From Microbulbifer sp. SAOS-129_SWC (GTDB lineage Bacteria; Pseudomonadota; Gammaproteobacteria; Pseudomonadales; Cellvibrionaceae), in contig NZ_CP155567.1 of NCBI RefSeq assembly GCF_039696035.1, positions 2,661,001 through 2,725,000 on the forward strand: DNA of 64,000 nt, read 5' to 3'. Positions within the stretch are counted from its first letter, which is position 1. Each line of letters starts with the position of its first letter. Shown here piece after piece: positions 26,147 to 35,506 of the stretch. A model generated the notes under the pieces. The model saw only the letters and a program-made list of their open reading frames with translations, did no database searches and was not told the origin of the DNA. The position numbers were made by a program, and so were the translations under genes.

Positions 26147-28888
26147 TCAGCCGAGAAACTCACCATCCGCTGCACACATAAACTCGTCGAATACGCCCAA
26201 TTCCTCTCCAAACGCTCGGAGCGCATCGGCATGGATATCGCCCTGCCGATAGAGCGCAGCAAGCGCGGCATAGGCAATGCTGGCGGCGTCCACCTCAAAG
26301 TATTTGCGCAGTTCCGCGCGCGATTCGCTCAAACCAAACCCATCGGTGCCCAGCGGCACGAAATAGCCCGGCACCCAGCGCGCAATACTGGCCGGCAGCG
26401 CACGCATATAATCCGTGCATGCCACAAACGGGCCCTGCACCGAATCGAGCACCTGCTCCAGGTAGGATTCGTGCTGGTCTTCGGGTGCCATCCGCCTCTG
26501 GCGCTCCACCCGCTCCGCATCGCGCGCCAGCTCCGTGTAACTGGTGACACTCCACACATCGGCAGCGATCTCGCGCGCAGCGAGCAGTGTCTGGGCCTCG
26601 AGTACCTGCTGCATGATGCTGCCGCTGCCGAACAGCTGTACCGAGGGTCGGGCAGGAGATTGCCCGGAAGATTGCACAGCTCCGACATCGGCCGCCGGCC
26701 GGAATCGATAAATACCTTTCTTCACACCCTCCTCGATACGCGCCTGCGCGCCCTCGGGGATCGCCGGCATGGGGTAGTTCTCGTTGTAGACCGTGAGGTA
26801 GTAGAAGACCTGCTCGCCGCGCTCGTACATCACTTCAATCCCGTCGCGCAGTAAGATGGCCAGCTCGTAAGCAAACGCGGGATCGTAACTGCGCAGGTTC
26901 GGTACGGTGGATGCGAGAATGTGGGAGTGGCCATCCTGGTGTTGCAGGCCCTCGCCATTCAGGGTGGTGCGGCCGGCGGTTCCGCCGAGCAGGAAGCCGC
27001 GGCACATACTGTCGGCACAGCCCCAGATCATGTCGCCCACACGCTGGAAGCCAAACATGCTGTAGAAGATATACAGCGGGATGGTGGGCACTCCGTGGTT
27101 GGCATAAGCGGTACCCGCGGCGAGGAAGGACGCCATGGCGCCGGCCTCACAAATACCCTCCTGCAGAATGTGCCCGTCGGCCGCCTCGCGATACGGCAGC
27201 AGGCTATCGGCATCCACCGGCAGGTACTGCTGCCCGTCGTGCGCATAGATTCCCGCTTCGCGAAACAGCGCTTCCATACCAAAGGTGCGCGCCTCATCCG
27301 GCACAATGGGCACAATATACCTGCCGACATTGCGGTCTTTGAGCAGCTTGGCCATCATCCGCACCACAGCCATGGTGGTAGACAGGGCGCGCTCGCCACT
27401 GCCGCGATAGAACTCATCAAACAGCGCCCTTTCCGGCGCCTGCAGCGGTGACGCTTCCACCCGCCGGTACGGCATGCCCCCGCCGAGCGCGCGGCGCTGC
27501 TCGCGCAGATAGCGCAGCTCTGCGGAGTCTTCCTGCGGGCGGTAGAGTTCCGCGCGGGCCAGCGCTTCGTCGGCCAGGGGTATCCCAAGCTTGCGCCCGA
27601 TATCGATACGTTCTTCCGCGGAAAACTGTTTTTTCTGGTGCGCGGTATTGCGGCCCTGGGTCGATTCACCCAGTCCGTCACCTTTCACCGTTTTCACCAG
27701 AATCACCGTCGGCCTGCCGGTGCTCTGCGCGGCGCGGGCAAAGGCGGCGTATATTTTCTTCGGGTCCTGCCCGCCGCGCCGGATCTGCATCACTTCTTCA
27801 TCGGTGAGGCTGCTCATCAGCGCCTGCAGCTCCGGCGAGTTTTCCACCCAGTGTTCGCGCTGGGCGCCGCCGGGCCGGGTGGAGTACATCTGGTAGTCGC
27901 CATCCAGGGTTTCGTCCATACGCTTCTGCAGCGCGCCACGGTGGTCGTTCTGCAGCAGCGTATCCCAGCCACTACCCCACACCACCTTGATTACCTGCCA
28001 GTCGGCACCGCGGAAACTGCGTTCCAGCTCCTGAATGATCTTGCCGTTTCCGCGCACCGGACCATCGAGGCGCTGCAGGTTGCAGTTGACCACCAGCACC
28101 AGATTGTCGAGCTTTTCGCGCGCGGCAATATTGATCGTGCCCAGCACTTCCGGCTCATCCGCCTCGCCATCGCCGATAAAATTCCAGATCTTGCCGCCGT
28201 TATCCGGTTTCAGGCCCCGCGCCTGCAGATATTTGGCGAAGCGAGCCTGGTAGATAGCGGAGGGCGTGGACAATCCCATCGAGGCCGTGGGCGCCTGCCA
28301 GAACTCCGGCATCTGCCGTGGGTGCGGATAGGAAGAGAGGCCGCCACCGGGCTGCAACTGACGACGGAAATTCTGCAGCTGGCACTCGCTGAGGCGCCCC
28401 TCCAGAAAGGCTCGCGCATAAATACCCGGCGCCGCATGCGCCTGCACGTTGAGCAGGTCACCGCCGTAACCCGCGTCGCGGCAACGGAAAAAATGATTGA
28501 ACCCCACCTCGAGCATGGTGGCGGCGGAAGCGTAAGTGGCAATATGCCCACCGACCCCTGCCCCGCTGTCGACGGCCTGCAGGACCATCGCGATTGCGTT
28601 CCAGCGGATGATATTCTCGATTCGCTGCTCGATGGCGAGATTGCCGGGATAAGCCGGCTGTTCAGACAGCGGAATGGTATTGCGATAGGGCGTGTTCAGA
28701 GGCGCCTGAGCAACCGGCACACCACCCCTCACGAGGCGCTCCTGCAGTAGGCGCAGTATCTCCTGCGCGCGACCTGCCCCCTGGTGGCGCAGGATATCAT
28801 CCAATGATTCCTGCCACTCCTGCAGCTCCAGATCCTGATCCTGATCCTGATCCTGATCATCAATGAAGTCGCGGGAATTAAGTTGCAT
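26147..28888 (-). CDS. mdeB: 2-oxobutyrate decarboxylase, PDH E1 (AceE)-like, MdeB type
   Basis: A homodimeric-type E1 of about 913 residues from the ATG at 28888; an upstream in-frame GTG (28915) has no clear ribosome binding site. The ThDP motif is FIGDGEADEPEVLGT (near 237) to LVLVVNCNLQRLDGP, and AceE landmarks include GQQYLPVDAD, GVPTIPLYIFYSMFGFQRVGD and GEGLQHQDGHSH. In Pseudomonas putida mdeB, next to mdeA, encodes an E1 homologue acting on 2-oxobutyrate. The same neighbourhood here, with no aceF or lpd, favours MdeB over the housekeeping enzyme. The N-terminus carries a DQDQDQDQD tract coded by a 6-bp repeat. It ends 70 bp from the tandem repeats. Confidence 0.82.
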   Translation of the reverse strand: MQLNSRDFIDDQDQDQDQDLELQEWQESLDDILRHQGAGRAQEILRLLQERLVRGGVPVAQAPLNTPYRNTIPLSEQPAYPGNLAIEQRIENIIRWNAIAMVLQAVDSGAGVGGHIATYASAATMLEVGFNHFFRCRDAGYGGDLLNVQAHAAPGIYARAFLEGRLSECQLQNFRRQLQPGGGLSSYPHPRQMPEFWQAPTASMGLSTPSAIYQARFAKYLQARGLKPDNGGKIWNFIGDGEADEPEVLGTINIAAREKLDNLVLVVNCNLQRLDGPVRGNGKIIQELERSFRGADWQVIKVVWGSGWDTLLQNDHRGALQKRMDETLDGDYQMYSTRPGGAQREHWVENSPELQALMSSLTDEEVMQIRRGGQDPKKIYAAFARAAQSTGRPTVILVKTVKGDGLGESTQGRNTAHQKKQFSAEERIDIGRKLGIPLADEALARAELYRPQEDSAELRYLREQRRALGGGMPYRRVEASPLQAPERALFDEFYRGSGERALSTTMAVVRMMAKLLKDRNVGRYIVPIVPDEARTFGMEALFREAGIYAHDGQQYLPVDADSLLPYREAADGHILQEGICEAGAMASFLAAGTAYANHGVPTIPLYIFYSMFGFQRVGDMIWGCADSMCRGFLLGGTAGRTTLNGEGLQHQDGHSHILASTVPNLRSYDPAFAYELAILLRDGIEVMYERGEQVFYYLTVYNENYPMPAIPEGAQARIEEGVKKGIYRFRPAADVGAVQSSGQSPARPSVQLFGSGSIMQQVLEAQTLLAAREIAADVWSVTSYTELARDAERVERQRRMAPEDQHESYLEQVLDSVQGPFVACTDYMRALPASIARWVPGYFVPLGTDGFGLSESRAELRKYFEVDAASIAYAALAALYRQGDIHADALRAFGEELGVFDEFMCAADGEFLG

Positions 28889-28947
28889 GTTCACGGTGTG
28901 CGATTTCCGGTTCACTGGTAGGGAGAATTGGGAGGGAGAACAGCAGC

Positions 28948-28979
28948 GGGCGCCATTGAAACCCGGCTCAATGGCACCC
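28948..28979 (-). other. Intercistronic hairpin between mdeA and mdeB
   Basis: On the minus strand GGGTGCCATTGA pairs with TTCAATGGCGCCC across a short GC loop. No U run follows, so it may stabilise or partly attenuate the mdeA-mdeB transcript in the 139-bp gap between the genes. Confidence 0.5.
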
Positions 28980-29027
28980 GCACTGCCGACTATCCGCTGT
29001 TTTTAGCATCCGCCGCCGATCGGCCGG

Positions 29028-30218
29028 CTAGCCACCAATACTGGCCAGCGCCTGATCCAGGTCCGCCATAATGTCTTCGGCATTTTCCAGCCCCACCGCG
29101 AGCCGGATCAGCGTGCGGGAAATACCCGCTTCGGCCAGTTCTTCCGGTTCGTAGGTGGAATGTGTCATCGAGGCCGGGTGCTGGATCAGGGTTTCGGCAT
29201 CGCCGAGGCTGACCGCGCGCTTGCACATCTTCAGCTGGTTGATGAATGCCACCGCCTGCTCGAAGCTGCACTTGAGCTCGAACGCCATTACGCCGCCGGC
29301 ACCGTGCATCTGCTTGCCCAGCAGTCGATAGCCCGGATGGTCGGGCAGACCGGGGTAGTAAACTTTCTCGATGGCGCGGTGACCCTGCAGGTGTTCGGCC
29401 ACCTGCTGCGCGTTTTCGCTGTGGCGCTGCACGCGCAGGTGCAGAGTCTTGAGACCGCGGATTACCAGCCAGGCATCGTGCGGGCTCATCACCGCGCCCA
29501 TATCCTTGCGCGTGGTCATCTTGATGTGATTGATCAGCTCGGCGGGCCCGCACAGAATGCCGGCCACCACATCGCCGTGGCCGTTCAGGTACTTGGTGGC
29601 GGAGTGCAGCACCAGATCAATACCGTGGGTCGCCGGGCGCTGCAGGATGGGCGACATGAAGGTGTTGTCGATCACGGTAACAATGTTGTCGTGCTCGCGC
29701 GCCACGGCAGCGATGCTATCCAGGTCGATCACGGTCAGGCAGGGGTTGATCGGCGTCTCGCCGTAGATCACTTTGGTATTCGGCTTGATGGCCGCGCGCA
29801 GCGCCTGCTCATCCGCCAGATCCACGAAGCTGACCTCGACACCGAGCGCCGGCAACTGGTGATTGAACAGCGCAAAGGTACAGCCGTAGAGGCGATGGGA
29901 AGTGACCAGGTGATCGCCGGCCTTCAGCAGCGCGAAGATCGCCGCGGAAACCGCCCCCATGCCGGAACCGAAAGCCGCCGCAGCCTCGGTTTCCTCCAAC
30001 ACCGCCATGCGGGCTTCCAGCTCATCCACGGTGGGATTGCCGAGCCTGGAATAAATATGGCCCTGGGCCTCGCCGGCAAAGCGATCGGCGCCCTGCTGCA
30101 CATCGTCAAAGACGAAGGTCGAAGTCTGGTAGATCGGTGTCGACAGCGGTCCGTGCTCGCCCTGGGACTTCTTGCCACCGTGAATGGTGTTGGTTTCGAT
30201 ATTTTTTGATTCCCACAT
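29028..30218 (-). CDS. mdeA: Methionine gamma-lyase
   Basis: A 396-residue PLP enzyme of the Cys/Met metabolism family. The ATG at 30218 (GAGAGG 5 nt upstream) is preferred to the in-frame start at 30242. The PLP lysine is in SATKYLNGHGD (near 209). SHRLYGCTFALFN holds the Tyr and Cys that mark methionine gamma-lyases (Tyr114/Cys116 in P. putida); most cystathionine lyases and synthases lack that Cys. It splits methionine to methanethiol, ammonia and 2-oxobutyrate, and the oxobutyrate would pass to the mdeB product. It is 51 bp downstream of mdeR on the same strand. Confidence 0.9.
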   Translation of the reverse strand: MWESKNIETNTIHGGKKSQGEHGPLSTPIYQTSTFVFDDVQQGADRFAGEAQGHIYSRLGNPTVDELEARMAVLEETEAAAAFGSGMGAVSAAIFALLKAGDHLVTSHRLYGCTFALFNHQLPALGVEVSFVDLADEQALRAAIKPNTKVIYGETPINPCLTVIDLDSIAAVAREHDNIVTVIDNTFMSPILQRPATHGIDLVLHSATKYLNGHGDVVAGILCGPAELINHIKMTTRKDMGAVMSPHDAWLVIRGLKTLHLRVQRHSENAQQVAEHLQGHRAIEKVYYPGLPDHPGYRLLGKQMHGAGGVMAFELKCSFEQAVAFINQLKMCKRAVSLGDAETLIQHPASMTHSTYEPEELAEAGISRTLIRLAVGLENAEDIMADLDQALASIGG

Positions 30219-30269
30219 AGGTGCCTCTCTTATCGTTATCAATCAGACAGGCACAGGTATGTGGCCCGC

Positions 30270-30752
30270 CTAGGGTTCCGGCAAATCCAGCTGTGTGGTC
30301 TGCTTGAGCGCCTTCAACACAATGCTGGTATGGATACGGGCAATGCCCGGCAGCGGTATCAGCCGCGTAGCAATGAACTGGTCGAGCGCCCGGTTGTTCA
30401 CGGTGGAGACCTTGATCATGTAGTCGTACTCACCGGTAACGTGGTAGCACTCGAGGACTTCCGGCATCGCCACCAGGCGATCCAGCACCTCGGCGATGCG
30501 CTCGTACTGGTGTAGCTCCAGGGCAATCTCGATCAGGGCCAGGTTGTCGTGACCCAGCTTTTCCCGGTCGAGCATCGCCGCGTAGCCGCTGATATAGCCC
30601 TGCTCCTCCAGCCGCCGGACCCGCGCCAGCGTCGCCGGCGGAGACAGGTGCACGCGGTCCGACAGCTCCACATTGCTGATCCGGCCCTCGGCCTGCAGGA
30701 CCCGCAGGATGGCGATATCCAGCCGATCCAGCGACGAAACTGAGTTTAACAT
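30270..30752 (-). CDS. mdeR: Lrp/AsnC family regulator (MdeR type)
   Basis: This 160-residue protein has an N-terminal winged helix (LDRLDIAILRVLQAEGRISN, then LSPPATLARVRRLEEQGYI) and a C-terminal RAM/AsnC effector domain (EVLECYHVTGEYDYMIKV). Lrp-type regulators form octamers that bind amino acids. In P. putida mdeR is divergent from mdeAB and activates it; here it is first in the same minus-strand unit. It probably responds to methionine and controls its own operon from the AT-rich region upstream. Confidence 0.85.
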   Translation of the reverse strand: MLNSVSSLDRLDIAILRVLQAEGRISNVELSDRVHLSPPATLARVRRLEEQGYISGYAAMLDREKLGHDNLALIEIALELHQYERIAEVLDRLVAMPEVLECYHVTGEYDYMIKVSTVNNRALDQFIATRLIPLPGIARIHTSIVLKALKQTTQLDLPEP

Positions 30753-30774
30753 TCGGCAACCTTTGCAGATTTAA

Positions 30775-30802
30775 ATTAGGCAAACAGAACATTATTCCTA
30801 AT
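30775..30802. promoter_or_regulatory. Candidate operator dyad upstream of mdeR
   Basis: ATTAGG and CCTAAT form an inverted repeat separated by 16 bp, in an AT-rich tract 22-50 bp upstream of the mdeR ATG. The position and AT content suit Lrp-type autoregulation, but the sequence alone cannot prove binding. Confidence 0.4.
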
Positions 30803-31913
30803 ATTATTAACAGGCAAGGCCATTTTGAGATCGGGAATGAAGAATCTTCTGTGCCCGGTCAGTCGGGCTTTTCGATTGTTAGGTGGGGGCGGCTATCCCC
30901 GAGCGGGTGACCCGGCTGAGTGACCGGACGGCTGGAGCGGACAATGCCGATCGGGCAGCGTGCTGACTCGCTGCGCGTAGGCTTCGGCGAACGCAGTCCC
31001 GGCGCCCGGCTCCAAGGCACGGGGAAAGTGCAGAGACAGAGACTTACAACAGAGAGAAAACCACCTCATACGGGGTCACGGCATAAATCACATCGGCGTG
31101 GATCTTAGAAGAGAGGAAGCGGCAACAACCGGCGACTCACTACAATCGTTTCAACCTGCGCCATCCAATGTATTCCCCCAACTTTTCAATTACGTACCAA
31201 TTACATCCCGCTGACATCACCCGGCAACGCCGGGAGCAGCAGATAAATACCAGGATGTTCACCCACCCTAAAACTATGACGAAATCGACACTGAAAATCG
31301 GACGCACATCACGCATTGAGAACCAAAAAAAATAAAACCCAACCCGAAAAAGAAAAACTCTTTATCACATGCGGAATGGAAAACACCTTCTATCTGAATC
31401 CAAAAAGAACAGATACAGCCCTTCCACTCAAAACAGACCAGATACAAAAAACTAAAAAATTAAACTAAAAAATTTAAATTATTTACTTTCGCACTCAACG
31501 CCAAAAAAACTTCATCCTTTATATTGAACACAAAAAATCAACATAAAAACCACAATAAAACCCAACCACTAAAATATTCCCAACTTACTCACCAAAAATA
31601 AAAACCAAACATATTTCATTCACGGTCACAGAAAAAATCAATATCACTCAAGCAAAAAACCTAATTATTTTTTTAAAAACACCAATAAAATAAATTATTG
31701 CTCACATTACTTCCGCCAGCACCCACAAATAAAATCAAAAAAATTACACTCCATAATCGACTACCGGACACAAACACCTTCAGCGTACTAAATCCGTCAA
31801 GCTGGAGTTGATTAATAAAATGAAACAAGCGCCCACATCGATATTAATCCTAGACACAAACAATTCCACGTTGATAGATTCACACCACTTCCCGACAAAC
31901 CAAAGTGGATATA
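30803..31913 (+). other. Long gene-free leader before the injection system, partly G-depleted
   Basis: No gene is supported in this 1.1-kb stretch. A weak hairpin GCCCG/CGGGC followed by TTTT lies at 30853-30872. From about 31300 to 31850 the sequence becomes AT-rich and strikingly poor in G on the plus strand: by direct count only 11 of 300 bases at 31441-31740 are G, and 1 of 120 at 31501-31620. A transcript from here would be unstructured and rich in A and C. Such RNA is favoured by Rho, and the region probably controls the downstream 27-kb cluster. The compositional break also fits a transferred island. Confidence 0.55.
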
Positions 31914-34235
31914 ATGTCAATAACATTATCCCCCGGTGTTCGCACCTTCGAGCATCCATCCGGCCAGTCTGTCGCCCGCGGCGCAATTGCCAGTCGACTT
32001 CTCGCGATCGGCATGGCCCGGAAAGGTCCAATCAATACGCCCGTTGCGATCCGCAGTTTCGAACAATATATCGAGCACTTCGGTGACGACCTGACTTACG
32101 GCGAGCTCGGCATACAGATGCGCCAGGCCTTCACGGCGGGCCTCGGTGATGCGGTGGTGGTGCGTACCGCCGACCAGGCCCACGCAGCGCACTATGTCAT
32201 CAAGAGCGAATTCGGCGAGGACACGCTGCGTATCGAGGCACTTGACCCCGGAGAATTGGGCGATGCGATCCGCGTCTCGGTCGACTACGAAACCCCGGAC
32301 CCGGAGCTGACGTTCAACCTGACATTCTGGCGCATGACGGTCGACGATCAGGATCGTGTCGGGCAGACCGACAGGGAGGCATTTACCGGCCTGTCCATGG
32401 ACCCCCAGGCATCGAACTTCGTGCAGCGCATCGTGAATGGCACTTCCCGGCTGGTGCGTGTGACGCGTGTGGTTCCCGAGCCCGAAGCGCCCGACCTAAC
32501 GCAAAACAACGAGGCGCTGGTCTACAGCCAGTCCGGTTTCTACTTTGCTCATGAGAATGACCTGAATGATTTCCTTGCCGCCATTGCCGGAGAGCCGCAG
32601 TTTATCGTCGAGATCGACGGCCGCGACCGGGTGAAGGTAGCGCTTGAAAATCCGATCACCCAGGAATCCATCCAGAGCGCGATCAACGATGCGCTCGGCA
32701 ACCGCTCTCTCTCCGCCCGGGTAAACGTGACCGCAGGCAACGGCGATAACGGCTTTGCGCTGCGGATCGCCGTAAACAGTGAAGATGGCACCCGCTCGAT
32801 TCGTATCCTGCCCGCGGTGCAGAACGACGGCGCGGCGGCGCTGGCGCTGGGCAGCCTGCAAGGCGGTCTGGAGGTGGGCCTCTACTCGCAATACCGGCCG
32901 GCAATGACCGGGGTCACTACACGGCCCTTCGACGCGGCAGATGACAATACACCGCTCGAGGGTCTACTGCCCGCGGTGGCGCAGCCATGGGAGATCAACT
33001 TCGCAGACGGCACCGCAGACGGCAGCTTAACGACTGCCTTGGAGTGGGGAATTGCCGGCGCAACAAGTCCGATGGACGACGGCGATGCCGGCACACCGCT
33101 CTCGCTGGCGAGCCTCGCCACCAACCTCGACAGTCTCGTGGCAACCCTGAACGCCGCCGATCCGCTGGGGCGGATCTGGAACTTCAGCCGGATCGGCTAC
33201 CGGCTGCGGGCAGTCCGCAATGACGGAATGCTGACGCCGTCTGAAGAGGCAACCCTGACTGCCGGTATCGACTATTTCGACAACGCCGTGGGTATCCACC
33301 CGGCCTACGCGCTCGAACAGGGCAGCAACGGTCACGCGCCGCTGCTCGCCAATTATCAGGACGCGTTCCGCAAGGTTTCACGCGAAGTCGATATCTTCAA
33401 TATGCTGATTCTGCCGCGCGGGGATGCACAGACTGATGCGCAGCGCGGCGCGATCTGGGGGGCCGCCAGCGCCTTTTGCCGCGAACAGAACGCCCTGCTG
33501 ATCATGGACCCGAGAAGCGACGATGACAGCTGGTCGACCGTCGACGAGGTCACCGCAAAAGCCCAACTGATCGATTTCAAGAGCGGCGTGATTCCCGAAG
33601 TGTCCTGCGTCTTCTGGCCGCGAGTCAGAACGCCACTGGGACGCACCCAGATCCATGTCGATCCATCCGGCACCATGGCGGGCGTGATCGCCTCAACGGT
33701 GGCGCGGCTCGGGGTGTGGAACGCCGCGGCCGGCCTGTCCGCGCCGCTGGTCGGCGTTACCGGGCTCGAATACCCGATGTCGGATGCCGACAACGGCGTG
33801 ATCAACCCGCGCGGGATCAATGCGCTGCGTGCCAAGTCGACCGGCAACGTCAGCTGGGGCGTCCGCACCCTGGCCGGCGACGACGATTTTTCTAACCGCG
33901 ACTTCGCCTACATCCCGGTACGCATGACCACTGACTTCATCAAGAACTCGCTGCAGGCGGCACTGCAGGAGTTCGTGTTCAAACCGAACAACCGGGTCAC
34001 CTGGGCCAATATCGAAATGATGTGCCGCGCCTTTATGCACGGCCTCTACGAGAAGAAGGCCTTCCGTGGCGCAACGGTCGATGACGCCTACCGCGTGCGC
34101 TGCGACGAGACCACGACCTCAACCACCGATATCGCACTCGGTGTCATGAATGTCTGGGTCTACTTCGCACCACTATTCCCGGCCGAATTCATTCACCTGC
34201 ACGTTCAGCACCAGTTCGAGCAACCCTCACTTTAA
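31914..34235 (+). CDS. Contractile tail sheath protein
   Basis: This 773-residue protein opens with the sheath N-terminus SITLSPGVRTFEHP and closes with the conserved sheath core: FWPRVRTPLGRTQIHVDPSG, AAAGLSAPLVGVTGLEYPMS, INPRGINALRAKSTGNVSWG, YIPVRMTTDFIKNSLQAAL and the terminal strand HVQHQFEQ. Sheath subunits polymerise around the tube and contract to drive it outwards. Only one sheath gene is present; Afp and PVC clusters carry three. A long middle segment (about 100-330) forms the variable surface domains. I use the ATG at 31914; a GTG at 31905 is in frame. It is first in the cluster. Confidence 0.9.
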   Translation: MSITLSPGVRTFEHPSGQSVARGAIASRLLAIGMARKGPINTPVAIRSFEQYIEHFGDDLTYGELGIQMRQAFTAGLGDAVVVRTADQAHAAHYVIKSEFGEDTLRIEALDPGELGDAIRVSVDYETPDPELTFNLTFWRMTVDDQDRVGQTDREAFTGLSMDPQASNFVQRIVNGTSRLVRVTRVVPEPEAPDLTQNNEALVYSQSGFYFAHENDLNDFLAAIAGEPQFIVEIDGRDRVKVALENPITQESIQSAINDALGNRSLSARVNVTAGNGDNGFALRIAVNSEDGTRSIRILPAVQNDGAAALALGSLQGGLEVGLYSQYRPAMTGVTTRPFDAADDNTPLEGLLPAVAQPWEINFADGTADGSLTTALEWGIAGATSPMDDGDAGTPLSLASLATNLDSLVATLNAADPLGRIWNFSRIGYRLRAVRNDGMLTPSEEATLTAGIDYFDNAVGIHPAYALEQGSNGHAPLLANYQDAFRKVSREVDIFNMLILPRGDAQTDAQRGAIWGAASAFCREQNALLIMDPRSDDDSWSTVDEVTAKAQLIDFKSGVIPEVSCVFWPRVRTPLGRTQIHVDPSGTMAGVIASTVARLGVWNAAAGLSAPLVGVTGLEYPMSDADNGVINPRGINALRAKSTGNVSWGVRTLAGDDDFSNRDFAYIPVRMTTDFIKNSLQAALQEFVFKPNNRVTWANIEMMCRAFMHGLYEKKAFRGATVDDAYRVRCDETTTSTTDIALGVMNVWVYFAPLFPAEFIHLHVQHQFEQPSL

Positions 34236-34246
34236 GGAGGGCGACC

Positions 34247-34723
34247 ATGCCCATCACGCCTGTCACGGTCCGTCCGACCCCGCTGACCAACGCCTACTTC
34301 GAATTGTTTCTCGAGGGGCAGTCAGTCGCCGCCGTCACCGCCATCGGCGCTATCAAATCGAGTGTCGCCGCGAATCCGTCCAAGGACGGCACCCAGCTTT
34401 ACTCGGTCTACAGCCCCGGCGCGGTGACCTACGAGGCCTGCGAGATCAAGCAGGCACAGGTGCTCGATGTCGCGCTGCTGAACTGGTTCGAGCAAGTGCA
34501 CAGCCCGGTCAGCGCTGGTGCAATTTCCGTCGACGGGATGAAGAAGAACCTGATGATCCACGTCAAGGACAGCCAGATGCGCCCGCGCATCCAGCATGAG
34601 CTGTTTGCCTGCCTGCCCACCTCGATCGCCTGGGATGCGCTGGATTCCAACGCCGAGGCAAATACCTTCCTGACTTTCTCGCTGCAGTACGAATACAGCC
34701 TGACGAAATACCTGGAACCCTGA
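34247..34723 (+). CDS. Tail tube protein (gp19/Afp1-like)
   Basis: This 158-residue protein has the size and pattern of T4 gp19-family inner tube subunits: TNAYFELFLEGQSVAAVTAI at the start, GAVTYEACEIKQAQVLDVAL in the middle, and the closing strand NTFLTFSLQYEYSLTKYLEP. It would stack in rings inside the sheath and carry cargo. GGAGG precedes the ATG by 5 nt. It follows the sheath by 11 bp, the standard order. Only one tube gene is found; Afp has two. Confidence 0.85.
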   Translation: MPITPVTVRPTPLTNAYFELFLEGQSVAAVTAIGAIKSSVAANPSKDGTQLYSVYSPGAVTYEACEIKQAQVLDVALLNWFEQVHSPVSAGAISVDGMKKNLMIHVKDSQMRPRIQHELFACLPTSIAWDALDSNAEANTFLTFSLQYEYSLTKYLEP

Positions 34724-34737
34724 TCACAGGAGGCGAC

Positions 34738-35493
34738 GTGGGGCAGATAATGGCGGGACAAGTCATTTATGGCGTCGGTAAACGGCGCAACTATGCGTGC
34801 CGCCCCCTGGACGAGCAGGCATTGTTCCGGCTGGGCGCCAACCCGGACCGACTGATGCCGCTGGCGCTGATGCAGGGTGAGAACAACCTGTCGCCGGACG
34901 ATCTGCCGGAGCTCCCACTGATCGACTACGAGCTGATGCTGGCACACCTTTACGCCGGCACTTTCGGCTCCGCGATCGACCAGAACATCGACTGCCCGGA
35001 TTGCGGCAAGAAATTCTCTGTGGCGTTCTCCCTCAACGACTGGGTGCGCGAAGTCCGCCGCGGCCTGGCACCGCGCAGGGACAGAATCTTCGATAACGTA
35101 CCCTACGCGCTGCCGACGCGGGCGATCCTGGCATCGGTCAAGCGCGACCGAAAGGCCCTGGCACACAGGCTCTGGCAGGGCGAGACGGCCCTGCGCGCTG
35201 ACAGGATCGCCGCCTTCGAGGCCGAAGTCGCGAAGGCCTGCCCCCTACTCACCGACGAAATCGAGGCCCCCTGCCCGCGCTGCGGAGAAACCGCGCGCAA
35301 GCGCTTCACGCTGCGCGGCCACCTCGCGACACGCCTGCATACCTGGTTGCGCACGCTGTTATCCGATATTCATGTGCTGGCTTCCTGCTACCACTGGTCC
35401 GCCGCCGACATCCTCGACCTGCCGCGCCAGACACGCGTTGCACTCATCGACACCATCCAACTGCAGCGCCGTCGCGCGCGCGGTTCGCACTGA
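34738..35493 (+). CDS. Zinc-ribbon baseplate hub-assembly protein (T4 gp26/gp51-type)
   Basis: A 251-residue protein with two Cys pairs, CPDCGKKF (near 85) and CPRCGETARKRF (near 179), that could bind one zinc. The C-terminal helices (LHTWLRTLLSDIHVLASCYH, WSAADILDLPRQTRVALI) resemble proteins annotated as T4-type baseplate hub assembly or chaperone proteins in contractile systems. I chose the GTG at 34738, with AGGAGG 4 nt upstream, over an ATG at 34750, which is too far. It would help build the hub and not remain in the particle. The family match is moderate. Confidence 0.6.
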   Translation: MGQIMAGQVIYGVGKRRNYACRPLDEQALFRLGANPDRLMPLALMQGENNLSPDDLPELPLIDYELMLAHLYAGTFGSAIDQNIDCPDCGKKFSVAFSLNDWVREVRRGLAPRRDRIFDNVPYALPTRAILASVKRDRKALAHRLWQGETALRADRIAAFEAEVAKACPLLTDEIEAPCPRCGETARKRFTLRGHLATRLHTWLRTLLSDIHVLASCYHWSAADILDLPRQTRVALIDTIQLQRRRARGSH

Positions 35494-35506
35494 GGGCAGT
35501 TGAGCA

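Noticed and set aside
31808-32086. 92-codon frame before the sheath gene
   Set aside because: It overlaps the sheath coding region in another frame and becomes Arg-rich shadow sequence.
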